A stretch of DNA of 64,000 bases, from assembly GCA_002449665.1 (NCBI GenBank), contig DJXH01000057.1:34499-98498 (forward strand), in the 5' to 3' direction. A program made the position numbers and the translations under genes. Source of the DNA: Bacteroidales bacterium UBA7009 (lineage in GTDB: Bacteria > Bacteroidota > Bacteroidia > Bacteroidales > Paludibacteraceae). The notes beneath the pieces were generated by a model, which saw only the letters and a list, made by a program, of their open reading frames with translations, did no database searches and was not told the origin of the DNA. Below are positions 17,678 through 26,070 of the stretch, piece after piece (positions within the stretch are counted from its first letter, which is position 1; each line of letters begins with the position of its first letter).

Positions 17678-19486
17678 TTAGTTGTTTTGCGGACCTACCA
17701 ACTGCTCGCCAAGTATTGACATTGCGCAGCGGAAACCGATGGTGCAAGACGATTTGTCTTGGTTGAGATAACGACGTGTGGACGGATTGAGCCAGTATAT
17801 ACGGTCTCTCCATGAGCCGCCTTTATATACGCGCTCGTCTTTGGTTATGCGCGGTGCAAGAATATCAGACGGATCTACCTTGAAGTTCTCGGGATTGAAT
17901 CCGTTAATGAGTTTCTCGTATGCTTTGAGCATATTGCTGTCGTTCTTCACGTAAGCCGTATCAAGCGGGAAGTAGGTCGGGATAAACGATGTGGCATCAC
18001 CGTCTTTCCAGTCGCGCTTATCGTCTTCCGAACTGTAAGTTACTATCACGCAACCCATAGAGTCGATGCTCACTTTGCCAAGCGAGTCGCGAAGAGGCTT
18101 GGTATATACGTTACCACGGAAGGAGTTGTACTCCGATGTCTCTTGGTAAGATGTCTCACGATATACATCCAGTACCCACTCGTTTACGTTACCTGCCATA
18201 TTATATAGTCCGAAATCATTGGGCAGGAATGCATCTACGGGACCGGTGATAACGTAATTATCGTTCAACGCGGCACTCATACCCATCATGTCGCCTCTTC
18301 CGCGAACGAAGTTGGCTTGCAGGCGACCGATGTTCTCTTTGCTAAGGTCGCGAGGGTGATAGCCCGACCACGGATAAATCTTGCCTTCTATGGACAGACC
18401 TTCATCATCAGCCGTCGGTGCGTATGCAGCAAACTCCCATTCTGCTTCCGTAGGCAGACGATAGCCTACAACAAGCAGACCATCGTTGGAGTTGATTTTT
18501 CTCGGTTCGCCGTACGAGTCTCTGCGCGGACTGCGACCGAAATGAGGGTTGTAGTCGGTGTAGAGATATTTCTCCGTGTTGAAGACAAACGAGTCGCGTA
18601 CCCACTCGTAGCAGGGGCGATATTCGTATGCCGTATCATAGTCCACGCGGGTGCGCAAGCCCTGCGGTTGGTCGGTAGCGGCAGTCTCCTCTTCATACTC
18701 CTCTTCCTCTTCGCCTTCTACGTACTCTTCTTCATACTCTTCCTCGGTTTGCGTACCGCCTTCGTCACGTTTTACCACAGGGGTAAGATGTAAGATAGTA
18801 TCAACGCTGTAGTTGGGGTGGGTCATTATCCAGTTCTCAACAGCAATCTGTGCAGCGCGGGTCTCTTTCTCCGTCTTGGGTCTGGCTATAACCAACTCCT
18901 TGTCAAAACGCGGCTGACGGATAGCACCGCAGTTGACGAGTTGAAGTTCGTTCACGCGGTCGCTACGCCAACGGCAGTATGCCATAGCCTGTTTCCAACT
19001 TACGCCTACCACGGGGTAGAAACTATATGCGGGATGGCGGAAATAGTACTCAAGATACGGCTCGTTGTACGCCATCTCTTCGCGCCAAACGGTGGTATCG
19101 GGGAGGACTTGCTTTACAAGTCTTTTGCCCTGTTTGCTGTGGCCGAACACCATTTGCATCCAATGTACATATTCGTTCCAGTCAAGGTTAGTAACTTCAT
19201 ACTTGTCCATATAGAACGAACTTACCGTCAGCGAACGGGTAAGGTTGTTACGCGGAGCTGTAATAAATTCGTCCTTTTCACCAATGGTAAACGATCCGCC
19301 TTCTATGGCTACCATGCTGAGCGGGGTGCTGAGCATATTACCATTGTATGCCTGAAAGTTCGTTGTTTTCGGGTCAAAATAGTTCCAACCTGTAGCATGC
19401 GACACTTTGGTATTCAACTCACGTTGGCTGCAAGCTGCAAGCAGTACCGTAACAGCCAAAAGTGCGATTCTAAAGACTTTGTTCAT
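17678..19486 (-). CDS. GldJ/GldK-like lipoprotein (formylglycine-enzyme fold)
   Basis: A 602-residue lipoprotein of the GldJ/GldK/PorK group, linked in Bacteroidota to type IX secretion and gliding. The N-terminus is a lipoprotein signal ending LLAACS. The FGE-sulfatase fold follows: MVAIEGGSFTIG, FYMDKYEVTN, HPAYSFYPVVGVSWKQA, RLPTEAEWEFAA, NVNEWVLDV, and YKGGSWRDR near the end. The TGWNYFD segment after the signal and the absence of gldLMN neighbours favour GldJ over GldK, but this is not certain. A strongly acidic Glu/Tyr tract (about residues 240-270) is inserted in the middle. Start chosen at 19486, where the signal peptide begins. Confidence 0.75.
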   Translation of the reverse strand: MNKVFRIALLAVTVLLAACSQRELNTKVSHATGWNYFDPKTTNFQAYNGNMLSTPLSMVAIEGGSFTIGEKDEFITAPRNNLTRSLTVSSFYMDKYEVTNLDWNEYVHWMQMVFGHSKQGKRLVKQVLPDTTVWREEMAYNEPYLEYYFRHPAYSFYPVVGVSWKQAMAYCRWRSDRVNELQLVNCGAIRQPRFDKELVIARPKTEKETRAAQIAVENWIMTHPNYSVDTILHLTPVVKRDEGGTQTEEEYEEEYVEGEEEEEYEEETAATDQPQGLRTRVDYDTAYEYRPCYEWVRDSFVFNTEKYLYTDYNPHFGRSPRRDSYGEPRKINSNDGLLVVGYRLPTEAEWEFAAYAPTADDEGLSIEGKIYPWSGYHPRDLSKENIGRLQANFVRGRGDMMGMSAALNDNYVITGPVDAFLPNDFGLYNMAGNVNEWVLDVYRETSYQETSEYNSFRGNVYTKPLRDSLGKVSIDSMGCVIVTYSSEDDKRDWKDGDATSFIPTYFPLDTAYVKNDSNMLKAYEKLINGFNPENFKVDPSDILAPRITKDERVYKGGSWRDRIYWLNPSTRRYLNQDKSSCTIGFRCAMSILGEQLVGPQNN

Positions 19487-19520
19487 ATAACTCTTTTTTC
19501 TATATTTCAGTTTCAGCCCG

Positions 19521-19552
19521 CAAAGATAGAATTTTTTATTTGAATAATCTAA
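19521..19552 (-). promoter_or_regulatory. Promoter of the gldJ-like gene
   Basis: Minus strand -7 element TATCTTTG (19528-19521) with a weak -33 match (TTAG) 20 bp upstream. The start is expected near 19514, giving a leader of about 30 nt. Confidence 0.65.
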
Positions 19553-19628
19553 CATTTTGCGGAAAAACTTAAAAAAAAAGTCAGAAATCGGTTCTTTTTG
19601 TGCATATACGCACCAAAAACGCCTGAAA

Positions 19629-19660
19629 TTTGTACCAAAACTATATTTTTCGTACCTTTG
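19629..19660 (+). promoter_or_regulatory. Bacteroidota promoter of folP operon
   Basis: TTTG (19629-19632), 20-bp spacer, TACCTTTG (19653-19660). It is divergent from the gldJ-like promoter and lies 36 bp before the folP ATG. Confidence 0.85.
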
Positions 19661-19695
19661 TGCGTATTTTGTTGTTGTAGCAATTCGGCGGCAAG

Positions 19696-20550
19696 ATGAA
19701 CGAGAATTTATCTATACGTATAGGCGGAAGGCTAATAGTCTTTGACGAACCTAAAACAATGGGGATAATCAACGTTACTCCCGATAGTTTTGCTGTGCAT
19801 TGTACGAGTTGCAGCGAGGCTGAAGTTATATCTCGTGCCGCGGATATGCTGCAATCGGGTGCCGACATTCTTGACATCGGCGGCTACAGTACCCGCCCGG
19901 GTGCCGAATATGTGCCGGCTGAAGAGGAGTGGAGGCGTGTGGATATTGCTCTTAAAGCCATACGTGCTACGTGGAGTGATGTTGTCTTGTCGCTTGATAC
20001 TTGGCGTGCAGACGTTGCGCGCAAGGCTGTGGAGAAGTATGGCGAAATGATAATCAATGATGTCTCGGCAGGGCAGTGGGATGAAAAAATGTTCTCTATC
20101 ATAGCCGATCTCCACGTGCCATACGTGCTTACTCACAACCGATGGCAAAACGAAAAACAGCAGATGCCGGACGTACCGTCAAATCCGGCTAATGCGGAGG
20201 AACTGATAAAAGAAGTGCTTGACTTCTTTCAAAAAAATGTGGATGCCCTTTATCGTCTTGGAGTGGCTGATGTGATTATAGACCCGGGTTTCGGCTTTGG
20301 TAAAAGTATGGAGGAAAACTATATTCTTCTCAAACACTTGGATATATTTAACGTTTTGTCTTGTCCTATTTTAGCAGGGTTATCGCGCAAGTCAATGTTT
20401 TTCAGGATGTTTGGTATTACGCCCAATGATGCTCTTAATGCCACTACGGCTGCTAATATGGCGGCTCTTGAGCGACGTGCGGATATTTTGAGGGTACACG
20501 ACGTAAAAGAAGCCCGTCAGACGATAGAGATATACAAGAAGATAAGATAA
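19696..20550 (+). CDS. folP: Dihydropteroate synthase
   Basis: Condenses p-aminobenzoate with dihydropterin pyrophosphate in folate synthesis; the sulfonamide target. The 284-residue protein has the signature MGIINVTPDSF (about residues 21-31), ADILDIGGYSTRPGA, LSLDTWRADVA, INDVSAG, IIDPGFGFGKS and GLSRKSMF. First gene of folP-cdaA-metG. The folP-cdaA pairing (3-bp gap) recurs in Bacteroidota. Confidence 0.95.
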   Translation: MNENLSIRIGGRLIVFDEPKTMGIINVTPDSFAVHCTSCSEAEVISRAADMLQSGADILDIGGYSTRPGAEYVPAEEEWRRVDIALKAIRATWSDVVLSLDTWRADVARKAVEKYGEMIINDVSAGQWDEKMFSIIADLHVPYVLTHNRWQNEKQQMPDVPSNPANAEELIKEVLDFFQKNVDALYRLGVADVIIDPGFGFGKSMEENYILLKHLDIFNVLSCPILAGLSRKSMFFRMFGITPNDALNATTAANMAALERRADILRVHDVKEARQTIEIYKKIR

Positions 20551-20553
20551 GTT

Positions 20554-21336
20554 ATGGAACTTTTTTCTATAAAAGACCTCATAGATATATTGTTGTTCGC
20601 TTCTATATTATACGGAGTGTTCTATCTGTTGCGCCGTAGCGGAGCGGTAAACTTGTTTTGGGGTATATTTGCTTTTGTGCTTCTGTGGTTTGCCACGCGT
20701 TATATCTTTGAACTCAAACTGACGGGTGCACTTTTTAACCGTGTTGTCAGTGTCGGTGCCATTGCCGTCATTGTCATCTTCCAAAACGAGATTCGTGCTT
20801 TCTTTTATAATATAGGTATTCACGTAGGCAGGCTCACATCACGTTTTAGGCACGGTGTCTATATGCCTACTCACTCCACTATAGAGCGTATATCTACAGC
20901 GTGTGCCAATATGTCCAAAACAAAGACGGGCGCACTTATCATATTAGAGGGCAGGCAGGATCTGACAGAGTATGCCGACACGGGCGAAAGGCTTGATGCC
21001 ATAGTGTCCGTAAGGCTGATAGAGCATATTTTTTTCAAGAACACCCCTCTTCACGATGGTGCACTTATAGTAAGGCAGACACGACTTTTGAGCGCGGCTT
21101 GTGTTATGCCTTTGTCTTCCGACCGCAACCTGCCCAAGCAGTACGGCTTGCGCCACAGAGCTGCACTCGGCATAGCCGAACATACGGATGCCGTGGCTGT
21201 GGTCGTGTCAGAAGAGACGGGAAGAATAGCAGTTGCTCATGGCAATATAATGGAAGAGGTGGGGATAAAAGAACTACAAGGAAAGTTGTCCGAACTATGG
21301 GAAATGGGCAAAGATATAAAAAACGAAAATAAATAA
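20554..21336 (+). CDS. cdaA: Diadenylate cyclase CdaA
   Basis: Membrane-bound enzyme making cyclic di-AMP from two ATP, a second messenger for osmolyte balance and envelope stress. The 260-residue protein has three N-terminal membrane helices (about residues 10-90) followed by a DAC domain with the catalytic LHDGALIV (about 170) and RHRAALG (about 203) motifs. The length and helices match the CdaA class rather than DisA. It lies 3 bp after folP and 7 bp before metG. Confidence 0.93.
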   Translation: MELFSIKDLIDILLFASILYGVFYLLRRSGAVNLFWGIFAFVLLWFATRYIFELKLTGALFNRVVSVGAIAVIVIFQNEIRAFFYNIGIHVGRLTSRFRHGVYMPTHSTIERISTACANMSKTKTGALIILEGRQDLTEYADTGERLDAIVSVRLIEHIFFKNTPLHDGALIVRQTRLLSAACVMPLSSDRNLPKQYGLRHRAALGIAEHTDAVAVVVSEETGRIAVAHGNIMEEVGIKELQGKLSELWEMGKDIKNENK

Positions 21337-21343
21337 TACTGCA

Positions 21344-23422
21344 ATGAAAACATACAAACGTACTTTAGTTACTTCTGCTCTGCCATACGCAAACGGTCCT
21401 GTTCATATAGGTCATCTGGCAGGTGTCTATGTTCCGGCTGACATCTATGTCCGCTATTTGAGAATGAAAGGTGAGCCTGTTCTCTTTGTCGGCGGTAGCG
21501 ATGAACACGGTGTCCCCGTTACCATTCGCGCCCGCAAAGAGGGTATAACAACACAACAGGTGGTGGATCGTTATCACAAACTTATCAGCGAATCTTTTGA
21601 GCAGTTCGGTATCTCCTTTGATGTCTATTCGCGTACTACGAGTGAGATTCACCATAAGTTTGCAGCCGACTATTTCCGCCGTCTTTACGATAACGGCAAG
21701 TTCATAGAGCAGACGACGGAGCAGTTCTATGACCCCGAGACGGGCGAGTTCTTGACTGACAGGAATATACGCGGAGAGTGTCCCCACTGTCACAGCAAAG
21801 GTGCATACGGCGACCAATGTGAAAAATGCGGTCGTACCCTTTCGCCTGACGAACTGATAGAGCCTTACAATGCCATTAACGGCAATCCGCTGACCAAGAA
21901 AGAGACCAAGCACTGGTATCTGCCGCTTGACCAATATCAGCAGTGGCTCGAGCAGTGGATACTCGAAGAGCATAAAGAGTGGCGACCCAATGTCTATGGT
22001 CAGTGCAAATCCTGGCTTGACGGCGGTCTCAAACCTCGTGCCGTCACCCGCGACCTTGACTGGGGCATACCCGTACCCGTGGAAGGTGCGGAAGGCAAGG
22101 TGCTGTACGTATGGTTTGATGCTCCTATCGGGTATATTAGCAATACCAAAGAATTGTGCGAGCGTGAACCTGCAAAATGGGGGAATTGGGAAACATGGTG
22201 GAAAGACCAATCGACACGCCTTATACATTTTATAGGCAAAGACAATATCGTATTCCACTGCATCGTTTTCCCTTCTATGCTCAAAGCGGACGGCACATAT
22301 ATACTGCCGGACAACGTGCCTGCCAATGAGTTTCTTAACCTTGAAGGCGACAAGATTTCCACTTCCCGCAACTGGGCTGTCTGGCTTAATGAGTACTTAC
22401 AGGATTTCCCCGGCAAGCAGGACGTACTGCGTTATGCCCTCACCGCCAATGCGCCGGAGACGAAAGACAATGATTTTACGTGGGCTGACTTCCAAGCGCG
22501 TAATAACAACGAACTTGTAGCCATCTACGGCAATTTCGTTAATCGTGCTATGGTACTCACGCAAAAGTACTTTGCCGGAAAAGTGCCTGCCCAAGGGGCT
22601 TATACCGACTATGACAAGCAGATAATGCAGGAGATTCAGGGTTCCGTAAGCGAGATGTTGCGGCTGCTTGATGCTTTCCGTTTTCGCGATGCACAAAAAG
22701 AGGCTATGAACATTGCACGTGCCGGTAATAAGTATCTTGCTGATATGGAGCCGTGGAAACTTGCAAAGACGGATATGGAGCGCACCGCTGCCGTACTCAA
22801 TCTCTCGCTGCAGATAGTAGCCAACCTCGAAATTGCTTTCCGTCCCTTCCTGCCTTTCTCAAGCGAAAAGTTGCGCAAGATGCTCAATGTACAGGAAACA
22901 GGCATTGACAGTCTCGGTAAGTTTGACCTGCTGACCGATGGACACCAACTCGGCGAAGTGGCACTGCTCTTCGAGAAAATAGAAGACGATGCCATACAAG
23001 CGCAACTTGACCGACTCGCTCGCATTAAAAAAGAAAACGAAGAACAGGAAAAAGCGGAAGAACTGAAAAACTGGCATCCTGCTGAAATTAAAGCCGCCAC
23101 TTCTATTGACGACTTTGACAAGACCGATATACGTGTCGCTACCGTGCTTGACTGCAAGAACGTCAAGAAGTCAGACCGCTTGCTTGAGTTCACGCTTGAC
23201 GATGGTATGGGCGGTCGTACTATACTCAGCGGTATAGCGCAGAGTTATCCCGACCCGAGTGTGTTGGTAGGTAAGCAGGTACTGTATATTGCCAATTTCC
23301 CGCCGCGTAAGATGATGGGTAAGGAGAGCCAAGGTATGATACTCAGCGCGGTGGATGCTGACGGCAGACTTGTCGTTACCACCGTTTCAGCTCCTGTCCG
23401 TAACGGCGCACAAGTAGGATAA
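21344..23422 (+). CDS. metG: Methionyl-tRNA synthetase
   Basis: Class I synthetase charging initiator and elongator tRNA-Met. 692 residues. ATP-binding motif VHIGHLAG (about residues 19-26), a zinc knuckle with CPHC and CEKC (about 146-165), and the KISTSRNWAVW loop near 335. The C-terminus (about 583-692) is an EMAP-II/Trbp111-like tRNA-binding and dimerisation domain, as in many bacterial MetG proteins. Last gene of the folP operon; a terminator follows at 23442. Confidence 0.97.
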   Translation: MKTYKRTLVTSALPYANGPVHIGHLAGVYVPADIYVRYLRMKGEPVLFVGGSDEHGVPVTIRARKEGITTQQVVDRYHKLISESFEQFGISFDVYSRTTSEIHHKFAADYFRRLYDNGKFIEQTTEQFYDPETGEFLTDRNIRGECPHCHSKGAYGDQCEKCGRTLSPDELIEPYNAINGNPLTKKETKHWYLPLDQYQQWLEQWILEEHKEWRPNVYGQCKSWLDGGLKPRAVTRDLDWGIPVPVEGAEGKVLYVWFDAPIGYISNTKELCEREPAKWGNWETWWKDQSTRLIHFIGKDNIVFHCIVFPSMLKADGTYILPDNVPANEFLNLEGDKISTSRNWAVWLNEYLQDFPGKQDVLRYALTANAPETKDNDFTWADFQARNNNELVAIYGNFVNRAMVLTQKYFAGKVPAQGAYTDYDKQIMQEIQGSVSEMLRLLDAFRFRDAQKEAMNIARAGNKYLADMEPWKLAKTDMERTAAVLNLSLQIVANLEIAFRPFLPFSSEKLRKMLNVQETGIDSLGKFDLLTDGHQLGEVALLFEKIEDDAIQAQLDRLARIKKENEEQEKAEELKNWHPAEIKAATSIDDFDKTDIRVATVLDCKNVKKSDRLLEFTLDDGMGGRTILSGIAQSYPDPSVLVGKQVLYIANFPPRKMMGKESQGMILSAVDADGRLVVTTVSAPVRNGAQVG

Positions 23423-23441
23423 AGTCAGACTGCAATATAAT

Positions 23442-23480
23442 AATGAGCATATTTTGTACAAAAATATGCTCATTTATTCT
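23442..23480. terminator. Terminator after metG
   Basis: A 14-bp stem AATGAGCATATTTT (23442-23455) / AAAATATGCTCATT (23461-23474), loop GTACA, then a T-rich tail. It marks the left edge of the accessory island. Confidence 0.85.
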
Positions 23481-23551
23481 TTACCAGTACGACTCTTGTA
23501 GTACGCCTCGTCTGTAAGTTTATGGCCGGAATGTAGTTTTTTCTGCTTCAT
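23474..23551 (-). CDS. Possible 25-codon small ORF (weak)
   Basis: An ATG at 23551 opens a 25-residue, Lys-rich reading frame (MKQKKLHSGHKLTDEAYY...) ending at the foot of the metG terminator, which would also terminate it. No promoter or ribosome site is convincing and I recognise no family. It could be a gene remnant. The rest of the gap 23480-23658 shows nothing clear. Confidence 0.2.
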   Translation of the reverse strand: MKQKKLHSGHKLTDEAYYKSRTGKE

Positions 23552-23658
23552 CAGGCTGCTGATTTATAATTGTTAATATTATTAAAATCAGCGACCTGCA
23601 TGATAAAATACTAATATACTTATGATTAGTTGATTATCGGGGAATAAGAGTTTCATAA

Positions 23659-24432
23659 TTATACTAAAGAATACTCATTCAAAAGCATTTTTGTTTTTTC
23701 CTTTCCATTATGCATTAAAACATCTATGATACTCAAATTCGGGATAAAACTACCATCTTTGCAGTTTTGGTCGTAACAAATATCGTTAGTCTTAACAAAC
23801 TGTAGATTGATTCCGTATTTTGAAAACTCTTGTTTGTTGTATAAAGCAGTTCCACCTATTGCGTTGATAAATGTGTCAGCATTCTCCTGTCTGCATATTG
23901 CAATCACCCGCGCTACCTTGCGTATCGGCTTTGTAGCTTCCATATAAGGGAGTGACGAATAATCTGCATTATCTATTGCTTGAAGTTTTTCTTCTATTTG
24001 AAAGTATTGTGAACAGTCAGATACTATATGTGTTTTAATATCCAAGTATTCGCATATCTTGCGGATAGACACAGCATTTAATTCTGATATACCGGTATAT
24101 TCTCTGCTAATAATATCTTCTATGAGTGGCATTACTTCCTTATAATATGCCGATTTGGCATATCCTAATTGTAGTGTTTTAAGAATCTTGCTTTTCCACG
24201 GTTTGGAGTTGTCAATCTCCGTTTCAGCAATCAGTTTATACGAACTCTTTTGCTGTACAGGCACTACAATATCGCATTCAGGCATATTCCGTTGTCGTAC
24301 TCTGTTGGTATTGATCCAACCGTTGACTATATATGCCAAATGATCATAAAGTATATACTTGTCAACTGCAGCAATGGCTTGAAAATAACCGATATACGGC
24401 ATAAAATATGGTTGCATTATTGCGAGTTTCAT
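23659..24432 (-). CDS. WbqC-like family protein
   Basis: A 257-residue protein of the WbqC family, found in O-antigen and capsule loci and thought to take part in modifying or attaching sugar substituents; the reaction is not settled. The diagnostic N-terminus LAIMQPYFMPYIGYFQ, the YDHLAYIVNGWINTNRV block (about residues 33-50) and NADTFINAIGGTALY with the YG-IN-LQF strand are all present. It is the last leftward gene of the glycan island, separated from the rest by the AAA_14 ATPase gene. Confidence 0.88.
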   Translation of the reverse strand: MKLAIMQPYFMPYIGYFQAIAAVDKYILYDHLAYIVNGWINTNRVRQRNMPECDIVVPVQQKSSYKLIAETEIDNSKPWKSKILKTLQLGYAKSAYYKEVMPLIEDIISREYTGISELNAVSIRKICEYLDIKTHIVSDCSQYFQIEEKLQAIDNADYSSLPYMEATKPIRKVARVIAICRQENADTFINAIGGTALYNKQEFSKYGINLQFVKTNDICYDQNCKDGSFIPNLSIIDVLMHNGKEKTKMLLNEYSLV

Positions 24433-24498
24433 TTTGTTATATAGTTAAATTTAACCAAGCATTACTTATCTGTAATAATATTTGATAGCTGATGAAAA

Positions 24499-25848
24499 TT
24501 ATACGAGAGATTTGAGTATCTGAGGCAGGAATCCTACCATATAGAACGGTATATTCAGCAATTTGAATTTTCTTTTTTTCTGAAGCGTCTCAACTTCATC
24601 TATTTGCAGAGGTGCATCCCATACGCGGACTGCTATATCCGAAGCAGACAATTCTATATATTGGTGAAGCGATTTCAAATGATTGTTGTGTCCTAATTTC
24701 ACTTCTACAGGTATAAGTTGCCCGTCGTAGAGATACAAGAAATCCACTTCCGCAGAAGACTGTGTATTTTCGTTTACCCAAAACATTCGTTTTGCTCGAA
24801 CGCTGTCGGACAAGGTGAATAGTTCCTGTCCTACCAATTGCTCAGCAAAAGCACCTTTCCAAATATCGAAGAGATTGCGGCTGTTGAATATATCTTTCCT
24901 ATTGTTTACTGCTGCGCTTGCCAATCCGGCATCCATCCATAGCAGTTTGGGCTGGCGTCGCATATTGGGCAAGGCCGGCATAGCAGTTTGCGTGGTGGGA
25001 TAGACTAACTCCAACACCATCGCTTTCTCCAATGTACGCATAGCCTCTCCCATCTCTCGTGACTTATAGTTGCTTTGCCCGAAGTTGACAAACGAGATTT
25101 GTCTGCCCGCCTGCGCCCATCCTACTTTCAAAATCAGTCGTATTACTTCCAACTGAGTACGATTTGCAGCATACTTCTCCACGTCGTCAGCATAACCATT
25201 GAGCAACGTGTCATAAAACCTATCTAATGCCACAAAATCGTGATGTTTGATATAATGAGCAATCACAGCAGGCATTCCGCCTATTAAAGAGTAGGTTTTA
25301 TAAGCATCTTCCAAACGCTTGTGAAAAGCAGAAGCCGCAGTGTAATCTTCCTCTATGGCTTGACGAATCATTGCATCGCCGTTGGCAGAGAGATACTCAC
25401 GGAAAGATACCGGTCGCATCGCCATATACTCTACTCTGCCGACGGGGAAACTTATTTGCCTGTCAATCATGGTTTCCAAAAGCGAACCGGCGGCGATGAC
25501 AAAAATATCAGGCATCTGCTCGTAGAAGAAACGAAGCCACAATACCGCTTTGGACGAATTTTGTATCTCATCAAGAAAGAGCAAAGTTCTGCCATCCCTC
25601 TTCACTTTCCCCGCTTTAATAAAAAATGCCTGCACTAAACGCCGTACATCGGCAGCATCGTCTATTAGTCTGCAATTTTCTTCATCGTATAAGTTGATAT
25701 ACAAGTAGTTGTCAAAACGCTTGCCAAACTCATCCACTACAGATGTTTTTCCTACCTGCCTCGGACCGCGCAGCACTAAAGGCTTACGATCTTCACTCTG
25801 AGACCAACGTAGCAAACTAAATTCTATATCACGAGGAAAATACTGCAT
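24499..25848 (-). CDS. AAA_14/DUF4143 family ATPase
   Basis: A 449-residue P-loop ATPase with Walker A GPRQVGKTS (about residues 26-34), Walker B LLFLDEIQN (about 89-97), an RPVSFREYL segment and a C-terminal DUF4143 domain with a nuclease-like SAEVDFLY...PVEVKLG strand pair (about 365-385, E/D and E-x-K). Such genes are abundant and often mobile in Bacteroidota and archaea; their function is unknown. It has its own promoter and an upstream array of five 33-bp repeats, so it appears to be a separately regulated insertion within the glycan locus. Confidence 0.85.
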   Translation of the reverse strand: MQYFPRDIEFSLLRWSQSEDRKPLVLRGPRQVGKTSVVDEFGKRFDNYLYINLYDEENCRLIDDAADVRRLVQAFFIKAGKVKRDGRTLLFLDEIQNSSKAVLWLRFFYEQMPDIFVIAAGSLLETMIDRQISFPVGRVEYMAMRPVSFREYLSANGDAMIRQAIEEDYTAASAFHKRLEDAYKTYSLIGGMPAVIAHYIKHHDFVALDRFYDTLLNGYADDVEKYAANRTQLEVIRLILKVGWAQAGRQISFVNFGQSNYKSREMGEAMRTLEKAMVLELVYPTTQTAMPALPNMRRQPKLLWMDAGLASAAVNNRKDIFNSRNLFDIWKGAFAEQLVGQELFTLSDSVRAKRMFWVNENTQSSAEVDFLYLYDGQLIPVEVKLGHNNHLKSLHQYIELSASDIAVRVWDAPLQIDEVETLQKKRKFKLLNIPFYMVGFLPQILKSLV

Positions 25849-25876
25849 ACATTCAATTCTATTTTGAAATGCGCCG

Positions 25877-25906
25877 CAAAGGTACTATATTTTTGGCATT
25901 TACAAA
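25877..25906 (-). promoter_or_regulatory. Promoter of the AAA_14 ATPase gene
   Basis: Minus strand -7 element TACCTTTG (25884-25877); TTTG at 25906-25903 lies at an 18-bp spacing. The tandem array begins within about 5 bp of the -33 element. Confidence 0.7.
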
Positions 25907-25910
25907 AAAT

Positions 25911-26070
25911 TTTGTTACAAAATGGGGGTAAGTTTAGCGAAATTTTGTTACAAAATTGGGGTAAGTTTAGCGGAAATTTGTTACAAAATGGGGGTAAGTT
26001 TAGCGGAAATTTGTTACAAAATGGGGGTAAGTTTAGCGGAAATTTGTTACAAAATTGGGGTAAGTTGGGA
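25911..26070. repeat. Five-copy 33-bp tandem repeat with internal palindrome
   Basis: Copies start with TTTGTTACAAA at 25911, 25944, 25977, 26010 and 26043, exactly 33 bp apart; the fifth is cut short after about 27 bp. Each unit contains an 11- to 13-bp palindrome (TTTTGTTACAAAA in the first two), then a G-run (GGGGG or TGGGG) and AAGTTTAGCG. There are no spacers, so it is not a CRISPR array. Because 33 is a multiple of 3 it gives 11-residue periodic short reading frames, which are probably not translated. It lies between the end of the GT2 gene and the ATPase promoter. Confidence 0.9.

Noticed and set aside
25911..26070. Possible CRISPR array
   Set aside because: The 33-bp units are contiguous with no unique spacers and no cas genes lie nearby.
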